In this document: one piece after another, positions 1 through 8,713 of the stretch
Position numbering within the stretch: the first letter of the stretch is position 1
Layout: each line of letters opens with the position of its first letter
From: an uncultured Ruminococcus sp.
GTDB taxonomy: Bacteria; Bacillota; Clostridia; Oscillospirales; Acutalibacteraceae
Direction: 5' to 3'
Assembly (NCBI GenBank): GCA_910585865.1
Contig: CAJUGO010000006.1
Coordinates: 1 to 64,000 of the forward strand
DNA length: 64,000 nucleotides
Translations under genes and position numbers: made by a program
Notes under the pieces: generated by a model
The model's input: only the letters and a program-made list of their open reading frames with translations
The model's database searches: none
Told to the model about the DNA's origin: nothing

Positions 1-130
1 TCAATGTTCTCTCAGGTGTCAAAATCTTTGATTTTGGTTACACCGTGAGGTTATTATAACACATAACCGCGAAATAAGAAATAGTTTATCGGAAAATTAT
101 ACTTACGCCATAAAAAGTATTGAATGCTCT

Positions 131-712
131 TTAAACATGATAAAGAGTATCCAGAACAATAGCGCCGGCATCAATATTATCCGGGATTATTCCGTACAGT
201 CCGGTTGATCTGCACATAAAAATGTAATTATGCGGCGGAAACGGCGTGAAACTACAGTACAGTGCAATAAACAAAAGGAGTGTAAAAACAGCAGGCATAA
301 ACAGTTTCTCAGCCTTAAACTCCGATGTCATGAGTCTGTATGACAAAAATGACGCTGCAATCACAGATATTATAGCTGCTGTAAATTCCGGCATTGAATA
401 GCTTTCCCTGTCAACCGTTGAAAAAACCAAACACGCAAGAATATAAAATCCGCCTAAAAAATAAAGTGATATTACCCGTATAACAACAAATTTATGAAAA
501 TGTACTTTCAAACACATAATTTCGATTATGCTCCAGATTATGTATGAAATTAAAATTGTTTTTGCAATTTCCCATATACTGTCATTTACAGAACCGAACA
601 TAATACCTATTATGGCACCATTACTGAGATTGTAGAGATTTTGCAAAAAAATGGACATTATTATTACAAAAAACAATCCGCAAAGTTCGAGTTTTAACAT
701 TTTTTTATTCAC
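131..712 (-). CDS. Small integral membrane protein, DUF6512-like
   Basis: Predicted 193-residue membrane protein with about five or six hydrophobic segments spread over the whole length and no signal peptide cleavage site. The early motif FGSVNDSIWE, between the first and second segments, resembles the family I know as DUF6512, which has no known function. The longest frame starts at a GTG at 712; an in-frame ATG lies at 700. Neither is preceded by a clear ribosome binding site, so the start is uncertain. It is a single gene followed upstream by a long AT-rich gap. The product is inferred to sit in the cytoplasmic membrane. Family assignment is from memory of the motif only. Confidence 0.6.
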   Translation of the reverse strand: MNKKMLKLELCGLFFVIIMSIFLQNLYNLSNGAIIGIMFGSVNDSIWEIAKTILISYIIWSIIEIMCLKVHFHKFVVIRVISLYFLGGFYILACLVFSTVDRESYSMPEFTAAIISVIAASFLSYRLMTSEFKAEKLFMPAVFTLLLFIALYCSFTPFPPHNYIFMCRSTGLYGIIPDNIDAGAIVLDTLYHV

Positions 713-1380
713 AAAACCACACCATTCGATAACACAGAGGTACAGAAAAATCTAAATATGTAAAAAACATTCGTTTTATAACGTATTAATCACTTATCTG
801 ATACACTCTAAAACTAATTAGAATTAATATTAGAATAATATGAACCAAAACTACGATTTATTACTTTGCGTATTTAAATTAATTTTAATAAAGAATTAAG
901 ATGCAGTTTTAATTTTCCATATACGAATTTATACTCTGTGTATATTTCTTTAATTTCAATATAAATGTTGAAAACTATGTTGAAAGTGTTAAAAGAAAGA
1001 TTTGCACAGACAGTATTTTACAAGATTTTTGCAATACAAATCCATAACACCCAATATTTTGTTTTTCCACATCAGTTATATACAACATTTTTTTCAAATT
1101 TGTAAATACTATTTGTATATTTTGCGTGTCAATAGTATATCCAAAATTTTTTCATCAAATATTTGTGAGTATATTTTCACCAAAATACCAATGCAGTGTA
1201 ACGCTGCAAACAATCCAAACATACAGCGTGATATTGCCAAATCCGATTGCCCGACTGTTTTGCGGCAGTTTTTTTATAAATCAAAAACCGGGCAGTTTCC
1301 TGCCCGATTTTTAATTGCTTTATTTTGTTTATATAAAGATTACTGTCACGTACATCTGCTTGATATCACATTGTTCAGCA
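713..1380. other. AT-rich intergenic region, no gene seen
   Basis: This 668-base gap is strongly AT-rich up to about 1190. Open frames here (for example 1002-1388 on the plus strand) have no ribosome binding site and a composition unlike the neighbouring genes. The stretch 1190-1280 is richer in GC and holds a short dyad (ACGCTG ... CAGCGT) and an ACTG/CAGT pair followed by seven T, so a small RNA is conceivable. I see no convincing promoter for it. Confidence 0.4.
1283..1313 (-). terminator. Bidirectional hairpin terminator after the CotH-dockerin gene
   Basis: Perfect 7-bp stem CGGGCAG/CTGCCCG (1289-1295 and 1300-1306) with a TTTC loop, flanked by AAAAAC on one side and ATTTTT on the other, so it can work on both strands. 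It lies 68 bases past the stop of the CotH-dockerin gene. Confidence 0.75.
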
Positions 1381-3366
1381 TTAGATAATTTCCGCAATTA
1401 TCTTCTGAATTTCCGTTGCATCAAGTATATTAGCCAGACCGTCTCCGTTTAAATCAGCTGCTATAAGCTGTGTGTCAGTTAACTTTACCATATCTGCCAC
1501 ATACTTTTGGATTGCTGTAGCATCCATAATACTTATAACACCGTCACCGTCAACATCACCCTTAATTCTTGGAGTGTAGCTGTCAAACATCTGACTGCTC
1601 AGCCATGCTGTGCGGCTTATAAGCCAATCCCTGCAATATCCGTACATTCCGTCAAAATTGCTGTCATATTTAGTTACAGAGGAATTTACGGTATATGTGC
1701 CCGCACTCATATCAAACTTAGCATTGTTTAAACTTGAATGATCACAAATCCATCCCCCCGTATCAAGCAGCCATCCGCTTTTATAATTCATTTCAGCACT
1801 GCCCTTAATTAAATTATAATATTTTTCAGACGAATAAAATTCATCGGATACGCTTGATTCAGACTTATTACCTGCGAAATAATCTATTGCAGGCACAAAA
1901 TCCTCAAACCATATTTGCGGAGCAGTTTCAAGAACCTGTGTATGTCTTGCAATATTGTTCATAATATTATTTGAAGATCTGTCCCTTTTTGCCTTACCCT
2001 TAAACTTGCACCACCAGCCGCTGTACTCCTCATAGTCTTTAACGCCTATATAATTCAGCTCTGATTCTACGCCTGTGGCATTACCTAAAGAGTTATCATA
2101 ATCCCATACAGGCGAACCGTAAAATTTGTATTTTCCGACAGCATCCTTCTTGTATACAAAAAATGTGCTTGAAACACCGGAATCCCAGTTTTTTCCCAAT
2201 TCATTTATAAGATAAAGCTTTGTCACCGAATCAATATCAGCATAATCGGACAAGTTGGATGACGGACTTTTTGCAGCGCCTGCAAATGCATTAAACTTTT
2301 CGCGAATATAGTTTTTAACTTCTTCGTAACCAACATCACCTGGCTCAAGTTCCGGCGCCTTTACCGTGAGTGTTATGCCATTGTCGCATTTAACCACATA
2401 ATCCTCGTCCTCATTTGCACTTGCGTCAACCTCACAAAGGAATGGAAAATCCTTGTTAATTGTACCGTCTGAATTAAGATAAGCCGTATCATCAATATCA
2501 TTTACGACATTATTTTTACCAACTTCAATTTTCTCGGTCATCTGGTATGATCCCCAGTAAAATCCGTTTGAATAGAAATCAACATACCGCGAATCTGATG
2601 CATAAGGCATACCTACTGCATCGGAAAGGTCATAGAGAAACCTGTTTCTTGAAAAAGAATCATCCTGATAATTTGCAAGCAGAGAATACTTTTTGCTTTT
2701 AGCCATGCCTGCAACAGACACATTGCTTTTATATGTTATATTATAAGGCTTTTTTGCCTTAGCCCATGTTGAGTTTCCTCTGCCCTTAATTTTCTTTATT
2801 TCAGTGTTATCAATGCTGCCGTCGGCGTCAACAACAGCACCCGTAGCAGGAGCATTTAAACTCTTGTCCTGATTGAGATATTCTATAAGCGGGGTACCGC
2901 TGCCGTCAGCGTCACTGTTATTTATGTAGATTGCCGCCTCGGCTGTTGACTTCATAAATTTAAGTTTATACTCTGTTCCTTCTGCAATAACAGAGTATAT
3001 ATCATTCACATTATAAGTAACAATCTTTGCCTCGCCTGCATTGATAGTTTCGCCGCCAAAGTCAATGCTCTGTGAAAATCCATTATAGATTTCAATTCTG
3101 CTGTCGTCAGCAGAACTTGGCAGAAAGAAATATTTTTCATTTGTTCTTGCAAAATTTAATTTCCCGTCATGCAGACTCTGCCACCCCTGCCATGCCTCTG
3201 TATCGTCTGCTCCTGCTACAGCATGAACAAACAATGCTTTATCAGTTTTAAATGATATTGACGCACCCGTCATTTCATTCTCTTCCTGAGCCGCATCAAC
3301 CGCAATAACTGCAAATGAACTCATTATCATCATTACAGATAATACAGCCGCTAAAATTTTTTTCAA
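1381..3366 (-). CDS. Secreted CotH-domain protein with C-terminal dockerin
   Basis: Secreted protein of 661 residues. I chose the TTG at 3366 because an AGGAG lies 8 bases upstream and the signal peptide (KK, then a hydrophobic run ending near VDAA) begins there; the longer frame to 3438 would start inside the promoter. An N-terminal beta-rich region is followed by a CotH domain: KGRGNSTW, KKYSLLANYQD, a GFYWGSYQ stretch and the likely metal-binding WDYDNSLG. CotH proteins of Bacillus are atypical protein kinases of the spore coat; related domains occur in ruminococcal cellulosome proteins. The last ~60 residues form a dockerin with two calcium loops (DVDGDG and DLNGDG), each followed by DATxIQ. 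It would dock to a cohesin outside the cell. Its substrate is unknown, and whether it keeps kinase activity cannot be judged from sequence. Confidence 0.88.
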   Translation of the reverse strand: MKKILAAVLSVMMIMSSFAVIAVDAAQEENEMTGASISFKTDKALFVHAVAGADDTEAWQGWQSLHDGKLNFARTNEKYFFLPSSADDSRIEIYNGFSQSIDFGGETINAGEAKIVTYNVNDIYSVIAEGTEYKLKFMKSTAEAAIYINNSDADGSGTPLIEYLNQDKSLNAPATGAVVDADGSIDNTEIKKIKGRGNSTWAKAKKPYNITYKSNVSVAGMAKSKKYSLLANYQDDSFSRNRFLYDLSDAVGMPYASDSRYVDFYSNGFYWGSYQMTEKIEVGKNNVVNDIDDTAYLNSDGTINKDFPFLCEVDASANEDEDYVVKCDNGITLTVKAPELEPGDVGYEEVKNYIREKFNAFAGAAKSPSSNLSDYADIDSVTKLYLINELGKNWDSGVSSTFFVYKKDAVGKYKFYGSPVWDYDNSLGNATGVESELNYIGVKDYEEYSGWWCKFKGKAKRDRSSNNIMNNIARHTQVLETAPQIWFEDFVPAIDYFAGNKSESSVSDEFYSSEKYYNLIKGSAEMNYKSGWLLDTGGWICDHSSLNNAKFDMSAGTYTVNSSVTKYDSNFDGMYGYCRDWLISRTAWLSSQMFDSYTPRIKGDVDGDGVISIMDATAIQKYVADMVKLTDTQLIAADLNGDGLANILDATEIQKIIAEII

Positions 3367-3409
3367 AATAATCACTCCTAAATACCTATTAAATATTGTA
3401 TAACTGCAT

Positions 3410-3438
3410 AATATATAATGTATAATTCGTTTTTTCAA
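3410..3438 (-). promoter_or_regulatory. Sigma-A type promoter for the CotH-dockerin gene
   Basis: On the minus strand TTGAAA (3438-3433), a 17-base spacer and TATATT (3415-3410) lie about 45 bases upstream of the chosen TTG start. This placement also argues against the longer reading frame. Confidence 0.5.
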
Positions 3439-3758
3439 CTAATCACATTTCAATCACTCAGCAGTCACACAACTTAGTTTTATTGTAACATCTGCATAAA
3501 AAAATAGCAAGTATATTTCGATATCCTAAAACAACATTTTACCGTATTTACTTTATTTTTTTATTTTATTTTGCTATAATATTAATGACACTGAACACTG
3601 TTTAAAACAGACTTGTTTTCGGCAAATTACTATGCTGTGTTTTTCGTTTCATTCAATATACATCTGCATACCGATTCTTGTCCATACAATATTTTCCGTA
3701 CATTTTATCTGCTTTTTTAACAACGTTCAGAACGTAACATATTCAAGGAAGTGGCACT
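3439..3758. promoter_or_regulatory. Divergent intergenic region with extended -10 promoter for the lipoprotein gene
   Basis: A 320-base AT-rich gap between divergent genes. On the plus strand TTGCTATAAT at 3571-3580 is an extended -10 element (TG-N-TATAAT), without a clear -35 in the T-rich stretch before it. It would give a leader of about 170 bases for the lipoprotein gene at 3759. No other feature is seen. Confidence 0.45.
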
Positions 3759-4652
3759 ATGCAAAAAAACACAAACAAAAAACAAACAAATTTTCTTATT
3801 GCAGCTTTAGCTTCGCTGATTGCATTTTCTGCAATGGCTGCAAGCGTTATGTCCGGCTGCGGTGAAAATGCCGAATCAGAACAATCCGGAACAAAAATTG
3901 TACATGAAACACAGATAGCAACACAAATTGAGACTAAAGTCATAAAAGTTTCCGCAACCGATGCACAAGGCAATACTATAGCTCAAACTACATCGGGAAA
4001 CAGCTCCTCTGCTTCAAATAATAATCAAAATCCGAAAAACAACGGCAGCGGCTCTTCAGAAAATGCAGGTTCAGCAGAAAACTCCGGTTCATCAGAAAAT
4101 TCCGGTTCTTCTAATAAACCGCAATCCTCTTCAAACCAAAAACCGACTGCATCAAACACAAACTCCGGCAATAATAACTCAAAACTTGACAGCTCATCCT
4201 CAAATTCCGGCGCATCAGACAACAAACACCCGTCAAAAACCTTAACAGTTGACGGAAATAAATTCAAAACAGGCGATACAATAACCTGCACCTATACACT
4301 AAAAGCACCAAAAGTTCTTGAAAACTTTGAAGGAAATATAAAATATGATTCAAAGTATTTAAAAGCAACCAAAGCAAAGATTTCCGATGCTGCAAGATCA
4401 GGTTCTATTATCAATTATAAGCTTAACGGCAGAGTTAAGTTTAACGGCAGCAATATTTCCAGCGGATATGATTTTACAAACAGCGGCACATTTTTGACGG
4501 TTACTTATGAGGTAATTGCTCCCGGTTCAACGAATACAAGCTTTAACTGGGTTGCTGCCTGTGAGTTTGGCTCATCAAAGAAAAATTTTGTTGCAGACGA
4601 CGGTACACCCGATAAAAATCTCAAAATCTCAAAAAGCTACTCAAAAAATTGA
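3759..4652 (+). CDS. Lipoprotein with Ser/Asn-rich linker and cohesin-like C-terminal domain
   Basis: 297 residues. A basic N-terminus, a hydrophobic run and a lipobox-like MSGC (Cys34) indicate a lipid-anchored surface protein. Residues ~85-160 are a flexible linker of Ser, Asn, Gly and Glu repeats. The last ~130 residues look like a cohesin: a KTGDTITCTYTLKAP strand pair, then FEGNIKYDSKYLKATKA, VKFNGSN, YDFTNSGTFLTVTYEV and FNW, which is the order of strands seen in cohesins (GDTV, YD...L, DG.L..I.F.V). Cohesins bind dockerins. The gene is divergent from a CotH-dockerin gene, and two more dockerin proteins lie in the window, so this could be a cell-surface anchor for them. The cohesin call rests on pattern, not on a search; a carbohydrate-binding or other beta-sandwich domain is the alternative. 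The start ATG has AAGGAAG upstream. Confidence 0.62.
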   Translation: MQKNTNKKQTNFLIAALASLIAFSAMAASVMSGCGENAESEQSGTKIVHETQIATQIETKVIKVSATDAQGNTIAQTTSGNSSSASNNNQNPKNNGSGSSENAGSAENSGSSENSGSSNKPQSSSNQKPTASNTNSGNNNSKLDSSSSNSGASDNKHPSKTLTVDGNKFKTGDTITCTYTLKAPKVLENFEGNIKYDSKYLKATKAKISDAARSGSIINYKLNGRVKFNGSNISSGYDFTNSGTFLTVTYEVIAPGSTNTSFNWVAACEFGSSKKNFVADDGTPDKNLKISKSYSKN

Positions 4653-4673
4653 CAATATAATAACTGATTATTT

Positions 4674-4714
4674 CACCCATTTGGCATAATATTGCCAAAT
4701 GGGTGTTTTATTTT
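4674..4714 (+). terminator. Rho-independent terminator
   Basis: Perfect 13-bp stem CACCCATTTGGCA/TGCCAAATGGGTG with a 6-base loop, followed by TTTTATTTT. It ends transcription of the lipoprotein gene. Confidence 0.9.
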
Positions 4715-4789
4715 AAAAATTACTTTTAATTTGTCATAAAATATGATATATTCAATTGGAGCGTATATCAAAACAACGGAGGGATAAAT

Positions 4790-5833
4790 TTGAAAAAATA
4801 TATTTTGGGAATACTTCTGTGTCTTGCCATAGCTGTACCGTCTTGGATGTCCGTACAATTCTTTCCTGTACTTGAAGTTATCGGTGCACCCGTAATTGCA
4901 ATAATCGCAGGAATGATTGTCACATTATTTTTAAAGAACAAAGGCGCGTTTCAACACGGAATAACATTTACATCAAAAAAAGTGCTGCAATACGCAGTAG
5001 TTTTGCTTGGCTTCGGATTAAATCTTGCAACTGTAGGACAGGTGGGTCTTACCTCGCTTCCAATAATTATTTCAACTATTTCCGTTTCGCTTATCGTGTC
5101 ATTTATTATGTATAAGCTGCTGAAAATTCCCGGCAAAACAGCAACACTGATAGGAGTCGGATCAAGCATATGCGGCGGCTCTGCCGTAGCCGCTACCGCA
5201 CCCGTAATTGATGCTGATGACGATGAAATTGCGCAGTCAATATCTGTTATTTTCCTTTTTAATGTGATTGCCGCACTCATATTTCCAACCCTTGGCGCAT
5301 CACTGGGAATGTCAGATTACGGATTTGGTCTTTTTGCAGGAACTGCAATTAATGATACGTCTTCGGTAACAGCGGCGGCGTCAACATGGGACACACTGCA
5401 CAACACACACGGCGCAGTACTCGATTATGCCACAATTGTAAAACTTACAAGAACACTTGCAATTATTCCTATTACTCTTGTACTGGCTTTTTACAGGATG
5501 AAAAAAACAAGTTCGGGTGCACAAAAATCAAAGGTAAACATAAAAAAGATTTTTCCGATGTTTATACTTTACTTTGTACTTGCCTCTGTAATAACAACAA
5601 TTGTAACAGGCATATGCACAGGACAGGTGCTAAGCACCGCAAACAGCATTTTCGGATTTTTAAAACAGCTCAGCAAATTCTTTATAGTAATGGCTATGGG
5701 CGCAATCGGACTCAATACAAATGTTGTAAAGCTTGTTAAAACAGGCGGAAAGCCCATATTGCTCGGTTTTATCTGCTGGGTTGCAATTACTGCCGTAAGC
5801 ATCGGCGCACAGCATTTACTGGGTGTTTTTTAG
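4790..5833 (+). CDS. YeiH-family (UPF0324) putative sulfate exporter-type membrane protein
   Basis: 347-residue integral membrane protein with about ten hydrophobic segments. The sequences GVGSSICGGSAVAATAPVI and GTAINDTSSVTAA are hallmarks of the YeiH/UPF0324 family (putative sulfate exporters, PSE). The motif with paired Gly and Cys between segments is highly conserved in the family. The transported substrate has not been established for most members, so sulfate or another small anion is only a guess here. The start is a TTG at 4790, preceded by GGAGGG at a good distance. The gene stands alone between two terminators, with no LysR-type regulator beside it, which often accompanies yeiH. Confidence 0.88.
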   Translation: MKKYILGILLCLAIAVPSWMSVQFFPVLEVIGAPVIAIIAGMIVTLFLKNKGAFQHGITFTSKKVLQYAVVLLGFGLNLATVGQVGLTSLPIIISTISVSLIVSFIMYKLLKIPGKTATLIGVGSSICGGSAVAATAPVIDADDDEIAQSISVIFLFNVIAALIFPTLGASLGMSDYGFGLFAGTAINDTSSVTAAASTWDTLHNTHGAVLDYATIVKLTRTLAIIPITLVLAFYRMKKTSSGAQKSKVNIKKIFPMFILYFVLASVITTIVTGICTGQVLSTANSIFGFLKQLSKFFIVMAMGAIGLNTNVVKLVKTGGKPILLGFICWVAITAVSIGAQHLLGVF

Positions 5834-5871
5834 CGAATTTATAGACTTGCACATATAACAGAATAAACACA

Positions 5872-5916
5872 AGAGCCTGCGGACGATGAATTAAATCATA
5901 AATCCACAGGCTCTTT
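5872..5916 (+). terminator. Terminator after the YeiH-type gene
   Basis: AGAGCCTG-CGGA and TCCA-CAGGCTCT form a long stem with a small mismatch and an AT-rich loop, followed by TTTGCTTTT. Confidence 0.75.
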
Positions 5917-5973
5917 GCTTTTGCAGCCGAATTTTTAATAATATAATTAAATAAAAGTAATTATGTTACAATA

Positions 5974-6453
5974 TTATTCAGTTTTAATTTTTTTATAATG
6001 CTGATAATGTATCCCCACATGACCCACTGCTAAAATTACAGATGAAAGCAGCATCCAAATAACCTTTCCGTATATACCAAGCAGAAAAAAAGCAATAACA
6101 GGCAATGTTGCTCCCGCAACGGGTATTCCTAAAAAACTGCTGTAAAAATCATTAAGTTTCCGCTCACTGCAAAAATATCGTATCCACCATAATTCGTACA
6201 TTACCATAAACACAGCCGCAGCAATAAACCACCAGGTCCAATTTGACCAACCGTGCAAATTAAAATCCGTAAACAACAGTGCGCAGGCAGTAGTTGCTGC
6301 TTCTCCCGCCCTCTCAAAAACCTGAAGAACCTTGCTTTCATCTTTTGAAGAGTATCCGTCAGGGATTTTTTTCATCCATATTATATTCGGTACAAACAGC
6401 ATCAGCAAAAATATTAAACCTATATATGAAAACCCTATATGCCCTAACATCAT
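5974..6453 (-). CDS. Conserved integral membrane protein, unknown function
   Basis: 159 residues with four or five hydrophobic segments and an amphipathic basic C-terminus (HYKKIKTE). The N-terminus MMLGHIGFSYIGL and the following LFVPNIIW are typical of an uncharacterised family of small Firmicute membrane proteins; I do not know a function. Two ATG codons are adjacent (6453 and 6450); a GGGAGAG lies just upstream of both. It is followed on the same strand by no other gene and is preceded by an acetyltransferase gene 40 bases away, so the two may be co-transcribed. Confidence 0.65.
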   Translation of the reverse strand: MMLGHIGFSYIGLIFLLMLFVPNIIWMKKIPDGYSSKDESKVLQVFERAGEAATTACALLFTDFNLHGWSNWTWWFIAAAVFMVMYELWWIRYFCSERKLNDFYSSFLGIPVAGATLPVIAFFLLGIYGKVIWMLLSSVILAVGHVGIHYQHYKKIKTE

Positions 6454-6493
6454 CTACTCTCCCTTTTTTAACATATGTCCTTATTTTTCTTTC

Positions 6494-7132
6494 TTATAAA
6501 TCCGTACCTTTAAGCCATTCGTTTATATTCTGCATAGCTTCGTCATCAAACTTTCTGTCCTTATAGTAATATTCTCTGTCAGCCTCAGTAATTTTTCTGA
6601 TAACTCTGCATGGATTACCGCCGGCAACAACCCAGTTTGGAATATCCTTGGTAACTACACTGCCTGCTGCAATCACCGAGTTGCTTCCGATTTTCACCCC
6701 CGGAAGAATAACCGCATTGCCTCCAATCCATACATTATCGCCTATTTCAATCCCAATACCGTATTCATATTCAGACTGTCTCATGACGGGGTGCAGGGGA
6801 TGTCCTGCTGTATATACGGCAACGTTTGGCGCAAAAAGAACATTATCACCTATTTTTACCTTTGCAACATCAAGAATTGTACAGTTGTAATTGGCAAAAA
6901 AGTTTTTGCCGACCTCGATATTAAAACCGTAATCACAGTAAAAAGGAGGATTAATCCATGCATTTTCACTTTTGCCCAAAAGCTGTTTTACTACTGCCTG
7001 CAATCCATTAAAATCACTTCTGTCCATTGTATTAAGCTGCTGAGTAAGCTGTCTGGCCCTTACCATCTGATTCATTACACTTTCATCCGATACATAGGGC
7101 ATTTCATTTTCACGTCTTGTTATATTATCCAT
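6494..7132 (-). CDS. Sugar O-acetyltransferase of the maltose acetyltransferase type
   Basis: 212 residues. The N-terminal helical part (PYVSDESVMNQMVRARQL...) is the maltose acetyltransferase extension. The rest is a left-handed beta-helix of hexapeptide repeats, including IGDNVWIGGNAVILPGVKIG and SVIAAGSVVTKDIP. The catalytic His is in YTAGHPLHP. Such enzymes (Maa, LacA, NodL) move acetyl from acetyl-CoA to a sugar hydroxyl and act as trimers in the cytoplasm. The true acceptor cannot be read from sequence. The ATG start is preceded by CAGGAGAA at 8-9 bases. The neighbour downstream is a membrane protein of unknown role. Confidence 0.88.
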   Translation of the reverse strand: MDNITRRENEMPYVSDESVMNQMVRARQLTQQLNTMDRSDFNGLQAVVKQLLGKSENAWINPPFYCDYGFNIEVGKNFFANYNCTILDVAKVKIGDNVLFAPNVAVYTAGHPLHPVMRQSEYEYGIGIEIGDNVWIGGNAVILPGVKIGSNSVIAAGSVVTKDIPNWVVAGGNPCRVIRKITEADREYYYKDRKFDDEAMQNINEWLKGTDL

Positions 7133-7254
7133 ACACTATTCTCCTGAATTAAAAATCTCATACAGAGATTCTATCATACATTTTTAAGTACAGCAATATT
7201 TTAGTTTGACATTTTAAATTTTATCTGATAATATAAAAAAGTAACATTACACAC

Positions 7255-7276
7255 ATCCTATTTGGACAAATAGGAT
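7255..7276. promoter_or_regulatory. Perfect 9-bp dyad upstream of a lipoprotein gene
   Basis: ATCCTATTT and AAATAGGAT are exact inverted repeats separated by GGAC, 75 bases upstream of the lipoprotein start at 7351. No T-run follows on either strand, so an operator or RNA hairpin fits better than a terminator. The binding factor is unknown. Confidence 0.45.
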
Positions 7277-7350
7277 AAATCTATGCAAACTCAATTGCCC
7301 GGTCGTTTTAATCAATTTCTTATAAAAAAGGAAGGCAGGAAAGAAACCGT

Positions 7351-7971
7351 ATGAAAAAAATTATTTCGTTTTTTACAGCTGCTGTGCTTTTAATGTCTGC
7401 AATTTTATTAACCGGCTGTTCGGGGGACTCCAAATCAACAGAGTTTTCCAGAGGTTCCGTTGACGAAAATGTATACACAAGTACATATGCGAATATTAAA
7501 TTTACAAAACCCGCTAGTTGGGTTTATTCAACAGATGAGGAAATTTCAAAACTGATGAACATAAGCATTGATATGTTCACAAGCGATGATTTTGCCAAAG
7601 AAGCTGCAAAACTCCAATCAATTACAGATATGCTGGCAACAGATCCAAAAACTTATAACAATATATCTGTTATATATGAAAACCTTAAGTTATCAAACAA
7701 CACTGATATTTCAACAGATGAATATGAAAAGAAATCAATTCAGATGCTTAAATCACAGTTCACGGACGATATTGAAATAGATGTTGCCGAAAGCACTGAT
7801 ACAGAATTAGGCAGTGAAAACTACAGAAGAATTTCTCTCACTACAAAAGCTTACGGTATGGAAATGCAGCAATTTATGTATTTTAGAAAAGTCGGCGATT
7901 ATATGTGTTCCATAACAGTGACAATTACTGATGATACGGAAATATCAGAAATTGAAGCAATGTTTTCATAA
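7351..7971 (+). CDS. Putative lipoprotein of unknown function
   Basis: 206 residues with a clear lipoprotein signal peptide: MKK, a hydrophobic core and the lipobox LLTGC (Cys23). The mature part has an alternating beta/alpha pattern starting with YANIKFTKPASWVYS and ends with a strand-rich region (MQQFMYFRKVGDYMCSITVTI), loosely like the PsbP-type fold of many small Gram-positive lipoproteins; this is a guess from the pattern. No enzymatic motif is visible. The ATG has GGAAGG and AGGAAAG upstream. It is a single gene between an inverted repeat and a strong terminator. Confidence 0.65.
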   Translation: MKKIISFFTAAVLLMSAILLTGCSGDSKSTEFSRGSVDENVYTSTYANIKFTKPASWVYSTDEEISKLMNISIDMFTSDDFAKEAAKLQSITDMLATDPKTYNNISVIYENLKLSNNTDISTDEYEKKSIQMLKSQFTDDIEIDVAESTDTELGSENYRRISLTTKAYGMEMQQFMYFRKVGDYMCSITVTITDDTEISEIEAMFS

Positions 7972-7988
7972 TTTTAACTGCAACAAAC

Positions 7989-8027
7989 AACGCCTGTCCA
8001 ATCAAATTGATTGGCAGGCGTTATTTT
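7989..8027 (+). terminator. Terminator between convergent lipoprotein gene and sigF
   Basis: AACGCCTG(T)CCAATCAA pairs with TTGATTGGCAGGCGTT in a long stem with one bulge, followed by ATTTTTAT. The other strand has fewer T, so it acts mainly on the plus strand. Confidence 0.8.
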
Positions 8028-8053
8028 TATGCTTACATAGATGGATCAACTGA

Positions 8054-8713
8054 CTATATGGACATTTTCTCCCTGATTATTCCCAAAATCTTTTTTTCTC
8101 GGCGGCTTACCTGCACTTGGGTCATGTCAAGAATTTTTGCTGTTTGAGTCTGTGTTTTGTTACGATAGTAACGCAGATGTATTATCTTTCTGTCGCTTTC
8201 CTCCAGTGTCTGAACTGCTTGTTCAAGGCTTAGACGCTCTGAGATTTCCTCCTGAATATCATCCGTCGGAACATCCAACTGAGGATTACCTTCCTCATCA
8301 TATTCCGCCGTAAGTGATAGAGGATACCTTGAACTGTTAAGCGCGTCAATAATTTTTTCTTCTGTTGTTCCAAGTTTTTGTGCAAGCTGTGAAACAGTAA
8401 GTTCCATGCCGTTTTTCATCTTGCTTTCATTATTTATCTTACAGATTGCCGAGGCAAGTTCCTTGAGAGAACGGCTTACCTTTACTGCTCCTCCGTCACG
8501 GAACAAACGCTTAATTTCACCCATAATAACAGGAAATGCATAGGTTGAAAATTGAAGATTTCGGCTCTCATCAAAGTTATTTATTGCTTTGGCAAGCCCC
8601 AGAGATCCGGCCGCAAAAAGTTCTTCGTATTCTATTCCCTTTCCGGCAAAGCGTTTACAACAGGCATGTACAAGACCCATATTTTCCTCGGCAACTCTGT
8701 TTTTATTAAACAT
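8054..8713 (-). CDS. sigF: RNA polymerase sporulation sigma factor F
   Basis: 219 residues. Region 2 is visible as YEELFAAGSLGLAKAINNFDESRNLQFSTYAFPVIMGEIKR, followed by region 3 (VSRSLKELASAICKIN) and a region 4 helix-turn-helix (TQTQTAKILDMTQVQVSRREKKIL). The assignment to sigma F rather than another class rests on the operon: it is the last gene after an SpoIIAA-type and an SpoIIAB-type gene and overlaps the latter by 8 bases. Sigma F directs early forespore transcription. It is somewhat shorter than Bacillus sigma F (255 residues), mainly at the N-terminus. Its activity is expected to be held by SpoIIAB until SpoIIAA is dephosphorylated; a SpoIIE phosphatase is not in this window. Confidence 0.93.
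   Translation of the reverse strand: MFNKNRVAEENMGLVHACCKRFAGKGIEYEELFAAGSLGLAKAINNFDESRNLQFSTYAFPVIMGEIKRLFRDGGAVKVSRSLKELASAICKINNESKMKNGMELTVSQLAQKLGTTEEKIIDALNSSRYPLSLTAEYDEEGNPQLDVPTDDIQEEISERLSLEQAVQTLEESDRKIIHLRYYRNKTQTQTAKILDMTQVQVSRREKKILGIIREKMSI

Noticed and set aside
1..130. Possible tail of a gene at the window edge (open frames on the plus strand ending near 48 or 57)
   Set aside because: Only about 16-18 codons are visible and no family pattern can be recognised. A 7-bp dyad CAAAATC/GATTTTG at 22-38 is too short to call.
1002..1388. Open frame of 128 codons on the plus strand
   Set aside because: No ribosome binding site, composition of an AT-rich intergenic region, crosses the terminator of the neighbouring gene and overlaps its stop.
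3367..3438. N-terminal extension of the CotH-dockerin gene
   Set aside because: The extension overlaps the likely promoter and has no ribosome binding site; the TTG at 3366 has both RBS and signal peptide directly after.
4025..4291. Acidic 88-codon frame opposite the lipoprotein linker
   Set aside because: It is the antisense of a Ser/Asn-repeat linker, which gives repetitive Glu/Phe; no start signals.
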